Origin: Acidobacteriota bacterium
Lineage (GTDB): Bacteria > Acidobacteriota > Terriglobia > Bryobacterales > Bryobacteraceae
Assembly: GCA_026393985.1 (NCBI GenBank)
Contig: JAPKZB010000005.1
Location: 1-57,530 of the forward strand
Direction: 5' to 3'
DNA: 57,530 bases
Of this stretch, positions 37,278 through 44,922 are shown piece after piece. The position numbers were made by a program, and so were the translations under genes. Within the stretch, counting starts at the first letter, position 1. Each line of letters opens with the position of its first letter. A model generated the notes under the pieces. That model had not been told where the DNA came from, ran no database searches, and was given only the letters and a program-made list of their open reading frames with translations.

Positions 37278-38921
37278 ATGCGTCTTGCCGCCTTTCTTTT
37301 CGCTAGCATCGCCCTGGCTCAGCCTCCCAAACCAGCTCCTCCCGCCGTTCCTGAGGGTGTCTTGCTCGATTTCGATGTCGAATACTCGCGCGTGGGCGAA
37401 CGCGTGGCGATGGATATCTTCCGGCCGAAAGCAGGAGGGCCGCACCCGGTCGTGCTGGCGATTCACGGCGGTGGATTCCGGGCGGGGTCCCGGGCCGGCT
37501 ACCACCGCCTCTGCATCGAGTTGGCGCAGAAAGGCTTTGTCGCGGCCACGGCTTCCTACCGCCTGGCGCCGCGACACCAGTTTCCGGCCGCGGTCGAGGA
37601 TGTGAAGGCAGCGGTTCGTTTCCTGCGGGCCAACGCGCGGAAGTACGATCTCGACCCGGAGCGGATCGGTGCGACGGGCGGATCGGCGGGTGGTCACCTG
37701 GCTTTGATGCTTGGACTGACGGGCCAGAGCACGGCGTTTGACGGCACGGGGCCGCACCTCGAACAGTCCAGTAGAGTTCAGGCGGTTGTTAACTTTTACG
37801 GGCCAACCGATTTCACGAAATCCTACGACGCCAGCGTAGATGCCAAAGATGTTCTGCCGCAGTGGATTGGCAACGACCTGGTCCATAACCGGAAGCAGCA
37901 TCTGGTGGCGAGTCCCTTATATTACGTCTCGCCGCTGGCGCCGCCCATTCTGACGGTGCACGGCACCAAGGACACCTACGTGGCCTATGAACAGGGGCAG
38001 TGGCTCGACGAGCGCATGAAGGCGGCGGGCGGCGTCCACGAGCTCGAAACCATTGAGGGGGCCGGGCATGGTTTCAAGGGGCCGGATCTGGCGCGCGCCG
38101 AGGCGCGTCTGTTGGAGTGGTTCAACCAATACTTGCGGCCCGCCCCCCAGCGCAGCGTTCTGATTTCCGATCACGGCCCCAAAGGAGAAGTGGTGCTGGT
38201 CGATTGGCCGAGCGGTCGGGAGCGTCTGCGCGTACCCAACGGCCGGGGACACGACGTGCAGCCCCTGCCGGGCGGCCACATTCTGTACACCGTCGCTCCT
38301 GAGAAGAAGGTGTATGAGGTGGACGCTTCCGGCAAGCGCGTCTGGGAGTGCTGCGAGGGGCTCGAGCATCCGCTGGCGGCGCAGCGCCTGCTCAACGGCA
38401 ATATTCTGATTGGCGATGCCAAGGCCGGCCGGGTGATTGAAGTGGACAAGGCGGGTAACCGGGTTTGGCAATACGCCTCCGAGGATCTGGCCAACATGCG
38501 CATGCGCAACACACGCCGCACGGCGGCGGGCACCACGCTGATTTGCGTCGAGGCGGTGGCCAAGGTGATCGAGGTCAACCAGGGTGGCCAAATCGTTTGG
38601 CAGTGGCAGGCACCGGAGAAAGAGAAGCGCCGGCTCTATCAGGCGTGGCGGCTGCCGGATGGCAATACGCTGTTGAGTTTGTCGGATCCGGGCGAGGTGT
38701 TGGTGGTCAATCCGCAAGGCGCGGTGGTTCGTTCGATCGGCGGCAGCAAGAGCGACATTAAGATGGGCTGGGCGTCGGGCATGACCTGGTTCTCAAACGG
38801 CAACCTGCTGATTAGCGACTACACCGGACGGCGGCTGCTCGAAGTCGATCCGGCTGGCAAGATGGTGAACGAACTGCGCCTGGGACCGCGGACGGTGGCC
38901 AGCCTGGCCGTAGTCGAGTAG
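37278..38921 (+). CDS. Exported esterase fused to a beta-propeller
   Basis: The 547-residue protein has a signal peptide (MRLAAFLFASIALAQ). An alpha/beta-hydrolase of the BD-FAE/acetyl-esterase type follows, with oxyanion HGGG (63-66), nucleophile Ser136 in GGSAGG, Asp in HGTKDTY and His in GAGHGF. From about residue 290 a second domain has repeated strands of about 40 residues (GEVVLVDWPSGRERL, KVYEVDASGKRVWE, RVIEVDKAGNRVWQY, KVIEVNQGGQIVWQW), a PQQ- or WD-like propeller. ATG 37278 is preferred over ATG 37260, which only adds six polar residues. The propeller could bind a polysaccharide or act as a second enzyme. Confidence 0.85.
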   Translation: MRLAAFLFASIALAQPPKPAPPAVPEGVLLDFDVEYSRVGERVAMDIFRPKAGGPHPVVLAIHGGGFRAGSRAGYHRLCIELAQKGFVAATASYRLAPRHQFPAAVEDVKAAVRFLRANARKYDLDPERIGATGGSAGGHLALMLGLTGQSTAFDGTGPHLEQSSRVQAVVNFYGPTDFTKSYDASVDAKDVLPQWIGNDLVHNRKQHLVASPLYYVSPLAPPILTVHGTKDTYVAYEQGQWLDERMKAAGGVHELETIEGAGHGFKGPDLARAEARLLEWFNQYLRPAPQRSVLISDHGPKGEVVLVDWPSGRERLRVPNGRGHDVQPLPGGHILYTVAPEKKVYEVDASGKRVWECCEGLEHPLAAQRLLNGNILIGDAKAGRVIEVDKAGNRVWQYASEDLANMRMRNTRRTAAGTTLICVEAVAKVIEVNQGGQIVWQWQAPEKEKRRLYQAWRLPDGNTLLSLSDPGEVLVVNPQGAVVRSIGGSKSDIKMGWASGMTWFSNGNLLISDYTGRRLLEVDPAGKMVNELRLGPRTVASLAVVE

Positions 38922-38922
38922 C

Positions 38923-39864
38923 CTACCGGGCCAGCAGCCAGCGGGCGGCGGCGACGCCGGACAGAAAGGCGCCCTCGACCCGGGGGCCGCCGAAGGCGTC
39001 GCCGGCCAGTACCAGCGGCGGGTCGCCTTCGACGCCGTAGCAAGGGGCGGGGAAGGTTTCCACCGGCTGGCTATAGCGCCAGCGGTGGTAGCGCCAATGC
39101 GTGACCGGTGAGCCCAGCCACGGGGCGGCGGCGGCCAACAGTAGCCGGGCGACCTCCTCCTGCGGCGTATCCCAATGTTGCAGACTGAAGGCGGGCGAAG
39201 CCAGGATGGTGACTCCGGTAGCGTGGCCGCCCAGACCTTTCTGGCGGTTGTCGGAGAGAGTTTGCAGCGGTTCCTGGGCGAGGCGCAGGAAGCCGGGCGC
39301 CGGGATGGAGGAATCGCCGGCGAGTACAGCGAGGATCGCCAGGCAGCGATGATACTCGATGGTGGCTAACTCCTCGCGGGCCGGCGGTTCGATCTCGACT
39401 AGCGCCAGCGCCTGCGGAACCGGGGCGGTCACCACCACTGCTTTGCACCAGTAAACCTCGCCGCCGGCGGTCTCGATGCGCCACCGGTGTTGATCGCGCC
39501 GGACCGCGTTGACCGTTACCTCGCAAGCGATGCGGAGGCTGTCGGCCATTTGCCGGGGCAGGGAGTTCATCCCGGCCGGCGAACAGTACCGGATTTCGCC
39601 GTCGCGTTCGAACCAACGCGTCACTCGCCCGCTTTCGGCCAGAGGATCGATGAACTGCCGGAACTCCGGATCGCGGACCGAGAAGAACTGCGCACCGTAG
39701 TCTATGTGGGCCTGCTCGAAGTGGCGGGAGGCCATGCGACCGCCGGCGCGGCGGCCCTTATCGAGCAAAAGTACCGGCCGTCCGGCGCGCTTGAGCACGG
39801 TAGCGGCGGCGAGGCCGGACAGGCCGGCGCCAATGACAATGTACTCTTCGAGGCTATCGGGCAT
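38923..39864 (-). CDS. Renalase-like FAD-dependent amine oxidase
   Basis: The 313-residue protein begins with a dinucleotide-binding fold (YIVIGAGLSGLAAATVLKRAG; GAGLSG at 12-17) and RRAGGRMASR, as in renalase and other small flavin amine oxidases. The C-terminal FAD segment is PPLVLAGDAFGG with GAFLSGVAAA. The frame is open much further upstream, but that portion lies in pheA. The start at 39864 has no Shine-Dalgarno; the bases just before it are CCTCCTCCT, the reverse of one. It may reoxidise a dihydronicotinamide isomer, as renalase does, or act on another substrate. It is 16 bp after pheA. Confidence 0.8.
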   Translation of the reverse strand: MPDSLEEYIVIGAGLSGLAAATVLKRAGRPVLLLDKGRRAGGRMASRHFEQAHIDYGAQFFSVRDPEFRQFIDPLAESGRVTRWFERDGEIRYCSPAGMNSLPRQMADSLRIACEVTVNAVRRDQHRWRIETAGGEVYWCKAVVVTAPVPQALALVEIEPPAREELATIEYHRCLAILAVLAGDSSIPAPGFLRLAQEPLQTLSDNRQKGLGGHATGVTILASPAFSLQHWDTPQEEVARLLLAAAAPWLGSPVTHWRYHRWRYSQPVETFPAPCYGVEGDPPLVLAGDAFGGPRVEGAFLSGVAAARWLLAR

Positions 39865-39880
39865 AGGAGGAGGTTTGATT

Positions 39881-40729
39881 TCAGACGCTCTTGGGGTAGC
39901 TGCCGAGCAGATGGAAGGAGTCGGTGAACTCCCGGAGCTGATCGAGAGCCCGCTGGCAAACCGGGTCGGTATCGCGGCCGAGAAAGTCGGCGTAGAACAG
40001 ATACTCCCAGGGTTTGCCGCGCAGGGGGCGCGATTCGATTTTGGTAAGGCTGAGATCGCGCAGGGCGAAGACGGACATGGCGCGGAACAGGGCGCCGGGG
40101 ACGTTGCGCAGGGTGAAGGCCACCGAGGTTTTCCATTCTCTGGGGGAGGCGGCGGGTTCGGCCTCGCCGGGCCGGGAGAGGACAAAGAAGCGGGTAAAGT
40201 TGCGGCGGTCGTCTTCGATGGACCGTTTCAGGATCCGGGCGCCGTAGTAGGCGGCGGCGGTGGCCGAGGCGATGGCCGCTGCGCCGGGGGGGCGCGACTC
40301 CATGATCATTTTCACGCTGCCAGCCGTGTCATAGAAGGTTTCGCGTTCGATCTGCGGACGGTCGGCAAAGAACTGCAGACACTGGTTGATGGCCACCGGA
40401 TGGGAGTAGACTTTACCGACCTTGGCGTAGGTGGTCTCCGGGGCGGCGATCAGGTTGTGGACGATGCGCAGGTTCACTTCGCCGCGAATGGGAAGCTTGA
40501 AATTGAGCAGGTGATCATAATTTTCGTGGACCGACCCGTGAAGGGTGTTTTCGATCGGGACGATGGCGCGGTCGACCTCGCCGCTCGCGAGCCGCTCGAA
40601 GACCTGTTGGAAGCGGGGGCAGGGCACCACCTCGACGGCGGGTCCCAGCAGCAGACGCGCCGCCTCCTCGCTAAACGCGCCGCGTTCGCCCTGAAAAGAT
40701 GCCTTTAGCGGCTGCTGCTTCCGTCCCAT
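39881..40729 (-). CDS. pheA: Prephenate dehydratase
   Basis: The 282-residue protein is a monofunctional prephenate dehydratase. The catalytic domain has FQGERGAFSEEAA, VPIENTLHGSVHENYD, and the NFTRFFVL motif with the catalytic Thr. The ACT domain follows, with KTSVAFTLRNVPGALFRAM and KIESRP at the Phe-binding site. It turns prephenate to phenylpyruvate in phenylalanine synthesis, and the ESRP motif suggests feedback by Phe. It has no chorismate mutase domain. The start lies 25 bp inside the ubiX-like gene. Confidence 0.94.
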   Translation of the reverse strand: MGRKQQPLKASFQGERGAFSEEAARLLLGPAVEVVPCPRFQQVFERLASGEVDRAIVPIENTLHGSVHENYDHLLNFKLPIRGEVNLRIVHNLIAAPETTYAKVGKVYSHPVAINQCLQFFADRPQIERETFYDTAGSVKMIMESRPPGAAAIASATAAAYYGARILKRSIEDDRRNFTRFFVLSRPGEAEPAASPREWKTSVAFTLRNVPGALFRAMSVFALRDLSLTKIESRPLRGKPWEYLFYADFLGRDTDPVCQRALDQLREFTDSFHLLGSYPKSV

Positions 40730-41274
40730 CGTTTCGCCTCCGCATTTGGAATTCCGAGCAGGTCAATCACCCGGTCCACACAGTGATCCACCAAATCCAT
40801 GGCGGTTTGGGGGTTGTTGTAAAAGCCGGGAATCGGCGGGGCAATGACGGCGCCCATCTCGGCAAGGGCCGTCATCGTCCGCAGGTGACCCAGGTGAAAC
40901 GGCATTTCGCGGACCATGAGAATGAGGCGGCGGCGCTCTTTGAGAACGACATCGGCGGCCCGGGTCAGCAGATTATCGGTAATCCCATGGGCGATGGCAG
41001 ACATGGAATGGACCGAGCAGGGCGCTACCACCATGCCATGCGTGAGAAAACTGCCGCTGGCCAGGGTCGCGCCGATCTCTTCGACCGGGTGGCAGTGATC
41101 GGCGAGCTCGCGGAAGGCCTGGGCGCGAAGGCCCATCTCGAGCCAGGCGGTCCGCTCTGCCGAACGGGTCAGCACGAGGTGCGTTTCGACGTTCTCGATC
41201 CTCTTCAGTTTTTCAAGGAGTCGATAGCCGAGAACCGAACCGCTGGCTCCCGTTACTCCAACAATCACTTGCAA
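40705..41274 (-). CDS. ubiX: UbiX-type flavin prenyltransferase
   Basis: The 189-residue protein is a UbiX/Pad1-type flavin prenyltransferase, which makes prenylated FMN for UbiD decarboxylases. Motifs are VGVTGASGSVLGYRLL, VVAPCSVHSMSAIAHGITDNL and LMVREMPFHLGHLRTM. The start is TTG at 41274, seven bases after a strong AGGAGG; a GTG lies two codons later. No ubiD is in the window. It is followed by pheA, with a 25-bp overlap. Confidence 0.92.
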   Translation of the reverse strand: MQVIVGVTGASGSVLGYRLLEKLKRIENVETHLVLTRSAERTAWLEMGLRAQAFRELADHCHPVEEIGATLASGSFLTHGMVVAPCSVHSMSAIAHGITDNLLTRAADVVLKERRRLILMVREMPFHLGHLRTMTALAEMGAVIAPPIPGFYNNPQTAMDLVDHCVDRVIDLLGIPNAEAKRWDGSSSR

Positions 41275-41568
41275 GACTAATCCTCCTGGCGCTTCACCAT
41301 TTCCACGCCGCGAACGGTTTCACGGCGCCCCTTCGTGTACCAGACTAGCGGATTCCCGTCTGGCCGCCAAGCGGTCGCGTCAGGGTTGCGGAAGCCGAAC
41401 GGGAAAAGGGGAAAGAATCCGCTGATTTTCTGAAAAAAGAAAAGAAAGCCGAGGCTTGTTCTGAAATCAGAACAAAATTACTTTTTTCCCATTCCATCTG
41501 CTCAATGGCGCTGATATACTCCGGATATTCTTCCTCAGTGCAGATGGTACACCAACGAGAGAAGTCCT
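41275..41568. other. Intergenic region between ubiX and XRE-like gene
   Basis: This 294-bp divergent region is AT-richer from about 41410. It holds the palindrome at 41456-41475 and a TATACT at 41515-41520 that could be a -10 for the XRE-like gene. On the minus strand an open frame of about 65 codons (from a stop near 41480 to TAG 41278-41280) has no ATG, GTG or TTG until near its end. It could be a gene remnant, but I have no evidence for that. Confidence 0.5.
41456..41475. promoter_or_regulatory. Perfect palindrome, likely operator of the XRE-like regulator
   Basis: TTGTTCTGA and TCAGAACAA form perfect 9-bp arms around AA. It lies about 94 bp upstream of the regulator start, before the likely -10 at 41515-41520. 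A dimeric repressor could bind it; that the adjacent regulator does so is inference. Confidence 0.5.
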
Positions 41569-42414
41569 ATGGCTAACCGCCCGATGCGGATACCTTCTGG
41601 GCTGACCGGCAAAGGTCAAGCGATGGAGGAGGCTGGGCAAAAACTAAAAAGGGTTCGCGAGCGGTTGAACCTGCGGTATCGGGATGTTGAAGACGCTAGT
41701 CTGCGGATCGCCGAACGCCACCAAAACGACGAGTTTGTCGTAGCGCTGTCGCGCCTGTCCGATATTGAAAACAAGGGGACCGTGCCGACGGTCTTTCGGC
41801 TTTACACGTTGTGCACGATCTACCGCTTGGACCTGCTCGATGTGCTGCAGTGGTACGGCGTGGATCTGTCGCATCTGCCGGCGGATGCGGCGGCTATCGA
41901 ACTGGAAAAGACGCACGCGATCCAGTTTCAGGCTATTCATCATGGAGAGGTGCTGCTGCCGTTAGCGCTCGATCCGGGCCTTGATTTGACTAAGACCACC
42001 TACGTGAGCCGGATGATTCAGCGCTGGGGAAAATTGCCGCTCATGCTCTTGCATGGATTGGACTTGAAGACCCACCGGTATGCGTTTGTGGGCTCGGAGG
42101 ACTGGTCGATGTATCCGCTGCTGCAACCAGGATCCCTGCTGTTACTCGATGAGACGAAACGGAAGATCATCCCCTCCGGCTGGACCAACGAGTTTGACCG
42201 GCCGATCTATTTTCTCGAGCATCGCGAGGGGTACGCCTGCGGTTGGTGCAATCTGGATGGGAACCGGCTGGTTTTGCAACCCCACCCGGCGTCCATGTGC
42301 AACCCACAGGTCTTTCTGTTCCCGGACGAGATTGACGTCATCGGCCAGGTTACGGGCGTTGCTATGCGCCTTGACCAGGGGCGTCGACGCCGTGTCGGTG
42401 TTTCAACAGGCTGA
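41569..42414 (+). CDS. XRE-type helix-turn-helix regulator with extra C-terminal domain
   Basis: The 281-residue protein has an N-terminal helix-turn-helix region (GQKLKRVRERLNLRYRDVEDAS, LSRLSDIENKGTVPTVFRLYTLC), much like XRE repressors but with a long insert between the helices (IAERHQNDEF). The C-terminal 170 residues include EDWSMYPLLQPGSLLLLDE and a Cys-containing CGWCNLDGNRLVLQPHP, reminiscent of the S24/LexA-like fold though the Ser-Lys dyad is not clear. A good ribosome site (AGAGAAG) precedes the ATG. The palindrome upstream may be its operator. Its 3' end overlaps the converging gene by 53 bp. Confidence 0.75.
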   Translation: MANRPMRIPSGLTGKGQAMEEAGQKLKRVRERLNLRYRDVEDASLRIAERHQNDEFVVALSRLSDIENKGTVPTVFRLYTLCTIYRLDLLDVLQWYGVDLSHLPADAAAIELEKTHAIQFQAIHHGEVLLPLALDPGLDLTKTTYVSRMIQRWGKLPLMLLHGLDLKTHRYAFVGSEDWSMYPLLQPGSLLLLDETKRKIIPSGWTNEFDRPIYFLEHREGYACGWCNLDGNRLVLQPHPASMCNPQVFLFPDEIDVIGQVTGVAMRLDQGRRRRVGVSTG

Positions 42415-42820
42415 CGAGGGTCCTTAGGTCGGCGGAATAAAGCGCCTTTTCTGAGCCCATCACGCCGTTGGGGACGTACTGTTTCCAGGGCTCCAGCAGA
42501 TCCCACGCGGCGAGTATCTCTTTCATTGATCCCCCAATGTCGACGAGGTAGCCCACGAGGTCGCACTCTTGGCTGGCCAAATCCATGTTCAGCCAGTCGG
42601 CGAAGACCTGCTTGTGGTTCTGGCGCATGGCCTTGGAAGCCTGCTTTTCACCGAAAAGTAGAAAGAGGCCATGGTGCTCATACGTACCAGTGTTCGGGTT
42701 CCGGAGGGATGCCAGGTACTGAAGTTTGCCGAATTGGGTCGGAATCTGTGAGAGCGTATGGAGCCAAAGATCCTCTTTAGCATCTCGATCAAGCACACTT
42801 TTGGGCCGGGCGACGCGCAT
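42362..42820 (-). CDS. Conserved-looking hypothetical protein, no known domain
   Basis: The 152-residue protein is soluble, with no signal or membrane segment. It contains RDAKEDLWLHTLSQIPTQFG, then YLASLRNPNTGTYEHHGL, and a helical second half (MKEILAAWDLLEPWKQYVP). The ATG at 42820 follows GGGAGG at good spacing; a GTG seven codons upstream is also open. It converges with the XRE-like gene, which it overlaps by 53 bp at the 3' ends. I cannot assign a function. Confidence 0.65.
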   Translation of the reverse strand: MRVARPKSVLDRDAKEDLWLHTLSQIPTQFGKLQYLASLRNPNTGTYEHHGLFLLFGEKQASKAMRQNHKQVFADWLNMDLASQECDLVGYLVDIGGSMKEILAAWDLLEPWKQYVPNGVMGSEKALYSADLRTLVSLLKHRHGVDAPGQGA

Positions 42821-43240
42821 TGATTCACGCACCTCCCTCACAGTTTACCTCATTTTTCCCCGTTTGGTACGTTTCTCGATCCCGGAAATCGTTAGCGCGC
42901 AAGCGAACGCCGGGGAGTCTACCTGCGCAAATTCGAGAGCGTCCCTGTTCCAGATTCCGAAAGAGTCTAGCGCTTTCTTCCTAAGAGTCCTATTAGGACT
43001 ACACTCGAAATCACAGCAGACGCTCCTAGATTTTGTAGGCATCCTTGGGCCGAATACGAGTCCTTGTGCTGACCGTTCTGGCTGTGGTACTGGTACTACT
43101 ATAAATCAATGATTTTTTTGGTTCAATCTCGACCCTAACCGATTCGCTATTCGAGAGCCGGAAGCAGGGTCGTGTTTGTTTCCCGTTGGCCGATTCATTA
43201 CAAATCCTAATCCTGAAAACCGTCTTGGAGTTTAAAAATT
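42821..43240. other. 420-bp intergenic region upstream of repeat protein
   Basis: No convincing gene is seen. The sequence is less GC-rich than its surroundings. It holds a 15-bp palindrome (42987-43001), a TATAAA at 43100-43105, and an A/T-rich stretch ending in GGAG-TTTAAAAATT before the ATG at 43241. A 128-codon ORF across it on the plus strand starts inside the opposite gene and looks spurious. Long untranslated sequence of this size is unusual here and suggests regulation. Confidence 0.55.
42987..43001. promoter_or_regulatory. Palindrome AGTCCTA-T-TAGGACT
   Basis: Seven-base perfect arms around a single T, in the long intergenic region upstream of the repeat-protein gene. It could be a protein-binding site; nothing in the sequence says for which protein. 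Confidence 0.35.
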
Positions 43241-43813
43241 ATGAAGTCGTCAGTCCTATCCGTGTTGCTGTCGCTTGCTTTTGCTCTATCCCTGCCCGCC
43301 CAGGGAATTGGGTCGGGCCCCATGTCGATGATTGATGGAACCGGACAGTTGGGAGTGGTTGGTTCTCCTGGCGTCTCGTCTAATGATCAGAGCCTTATCA
43401 TTCCGATACCGGACTGTGGACCCTGCGAACCCGGTGACGACCCGTGGACCGAGGACGTAATTCCGCTGCCTCCGATGCCAAAGGCGCCCGGTTTGCCCAA
43501 GTGCTATCCGAATTGCGTGACGGAAGCCGTTGCCGAAGCCGCCCTATCTTCGAGCGAGCTGAGCCTCATCATTCCAATTCCGGATTGTGGACCCTGCGAA
43601 CCCGGTGACGACCCGTGGACGGAGGACGTGATTCCGCTGCCTCCGATGCCGAAGGCGCCCGGTTTGCCCAAGTGCTATCCGAATTGTGTGACGGAAGGCG
43701 TGAACTCTCAGCAAGTCCACTCTTTGGGGCTAATGTCCTGGAGCGCCAGGTTGCCTTTCGCAGTTCGGTCGGGAGCCCGCCTCGCCATCACGCGGGTGCG
43801 TGCCACCGCCTAG
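43241..43813 (+). CDS. Secreted tandem-repeat protein, Cys/Pro/Asp-rich
   Basis: The 190-residue protein has a signal peptide (to about PAQ21), a Gly/Ser-rich spacer, then two 45-residue copies at 51-95 and 108-152 separated by 12 residues. Each copy has the blocks SLIIPIPDCGPCEPGDDPW and LPPMPKAPGLPKCYPNC, with four Cys in two pairs (CGPC and CYPNC). The copies have identical amino acids although their DNA differs at eight third positions. After them is a basic, unrelated 38-residue tail. The Cys pairs suggest disulfides or metal binding. I know no family. Start: ATG after GGAG, 10-nt spacing. Confidence 0.8.
   Translation: MKSSVLSVLLSLAFALSLPAQGIGSGPMSMIDGTGQLGVVGSPGVSSNDQSLIIPIPDCGPCEPGDDPWTEDVIPLPPMPKAPGLPKCYPNCVTEAVAEAALSSSELSLIIPIPDCGPCEPGDDPWTEDVIPLPPMPKAPGLPKCYPNCVTEGVNSQQVHSLGLMSWSARLPFAVRSGARLAITRVRATA
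43391..43525 (+). repeat. Tandem repeat copy 1 (135 bp, residues 51-95)
   Basis: First of two in-frame copies, period 171 bp. It encodes the same 45 residues as copy 2 but differs at eight bases, all in third positions of codons. Confidence 0.92.
43562..43696 (+). repeat. Tandem repeat copy 2 (135 bp, residues 108-152)
   Basis: Second copy. Silent changes against copy 1 are CTT/CTC, CCG/CCA, ATA/ATT, GAC/GAT, ACC/ACG, GTA/GTG, CCA/CCG and TGC/TGT. Confidence 0.92.
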
Positions 43814-43834
43814 ATCTCTGTCTCAGAACGATTT

Positions 43835-43867
43835 GGCCCGAGGAAAGAGACACTCCCCCCTCGGGCC
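43835..43867 (+). terminator. Hairpin after repeat-protein gene
   Basis: A perfect 9-bp stem GGCCCGAGG / CCTCGGGCC with a 15-nt loop starts 22 bp after the stop. No T run follows on the plus strand, so it may be a weak or factor-dependent terminator, or may protect the 3' end. Confidence 0.5.
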
Positions 43868-43971
43868 GGCAAGGCAGGTATGTAGAATGAGGTCGTGGCA
43901 GCTTCCGATTCCCTTCTGCTTCGATGTGGGAGTAATGGTACACTCCGGTAAAGTCCAGTGTCCGGTTCCGC

Positions 43972-44751
43972 ATGCCTGCCCCTTTTCCAGTTCATCTTTG
44001 GATCAGTCTGGCGACCAGTCTCGGCGCTGGCATCGTTGCTGTCGTCCTCTGGCGACGAGGCTTGGCGCCGGCTTATCCAGGCTTCGTGGCGTATCTGATC
44101 GCAGAGTGTCTGTTAGGCGTTGTCTTCGGTGGTGCTGAATTGATGCTCGATCGCGCGATACACGCCGTCATAGCTCTTGGCTGCCTGCCCCTGCTGTGGA
44201 TCTTCTATCTGGTACTTGTCCGCGAAATTCATGGCAAATGTCTCGCTCGTTTTCCTGGAATTGCCAAGGTTGGTCAGCAGGTGCTCGTTTATGGGCTGGT
44301 CGGCGCGATCATCCTGTCCGTCGTCACTGTGCAACCAGATCTTCATGCGGAGAACCATGACGGAGCGCTCGGGGTCCTATACGTTACTGCTGCCCACCGG
44401 GTCATCACCGGAGGCGTCACCTTGTTCCTCCTGCTCCTCACCGTGATTTTAAACTGGTTCCCGGTGCCTACCTCCAACAACACCATTCTGCACACAACTT
44501 TCTCTTTTTTCTTCTTTTTGTCGATGACGGTGGCACACCTTTATCGGAATTTAAGCGGGAAAATGTTCACCTCTGGCGTCAACCTGGGCATCATGGCGGT
44601 TAGCACGATATGCCTGGCGGGATGGGGCTTTCTTCTGCAGCCGAAGGGAGAGGTGGTCGTGGCGACGGAATCGACCCCTCACGAGGAGACCAGCTGGATT
44701 CTGGCCCAGATGGAGGCCCTCAATCGGGCTCTTTTGCGCGGCGTAAAGTGA
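43972..44751 (+). CDS. Seven-transmembrane protein of unknown family
   Basis: The 259-residue protein has seven hydrophobic helices: about 8-28, 36-58, 64-84, 101-119, 132-160, 172-190 and 202-222. The C-terminal 35 residues are cytoplasmic, charged and helical (HEETSWILAQMEALNRALL). The longest outer loop is short, so no large sensor domain is present. I recognise no transporter or kinase motif. It follows the repeat protein after a hairpin and precedes a membrane-anchored protein, which makes a receptor or sensor role possible but unproven. Confidence 0.65.
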   Translation: MPAPFPVHLWISLATSLGAGIVAVVLWRRGLAPAYPGFVAYLIAECLLGVVFGGAELMLDRAIHAVIALGCLPLLWIFYLVLVREIHGKCLARFPGIAKVGQQVLVYGLVGAIILSVVTVQPDLHAENHDGALGVLYVTAAHRVITGGVTLFLLLLTVILNWFPVPTSNNTILHTTFSFFFFLSMTVAHLYRNLSGKMFTSGVNLGIMAVSTICLAGWGFLLQPKGEVVVATESTPHEETSWILAQMEALNRALLRGVK

Positions 44752-44792
44752 CGAAGAATTTTTCTGAGATTTTCTGGAATCCGGTCGTTGCA

Positions 44793-44825
44793 TTCTCCCT
44801 TTATCCACCTTAGACTAAGGGAGAA
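44793..44825 (+). terminator. Hairpin after 7-TM gene
   Basis: A 9-bp perfect stem TTCTCCCTT / AAGGGAGAA with a 15-nt loop that itself contains CCTTAG/CTAAGG overlap. It starts 42 bp after the stop and has no T run. It could be a terminator, an RNA processing site or a protein site. Confidence 0.35.
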
Positions 44826-44922
44826 GTGCCGGATCGGGAGTGTTCGAACTCAAGGTGAAATGCGAATTTGACGATGTTTTTCGTCGAATCATTCGTCTAC
44901 CACGGCGTGAGGAAGATTCCGC

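Noticed and set aside
39865-40185. N-terminal extension of the renalase-like ORF
   Set aside because: It lies in pheA in another frame and is Pro/Ser-rich; the FAD motif begins directly after the ATG at 39864.
42726-43112. 128-codon plus-strand ORF across the intergenic region
   Set aside because: It starts inside an opposite gene, has no ribosome site and codes for an unlikely composition.
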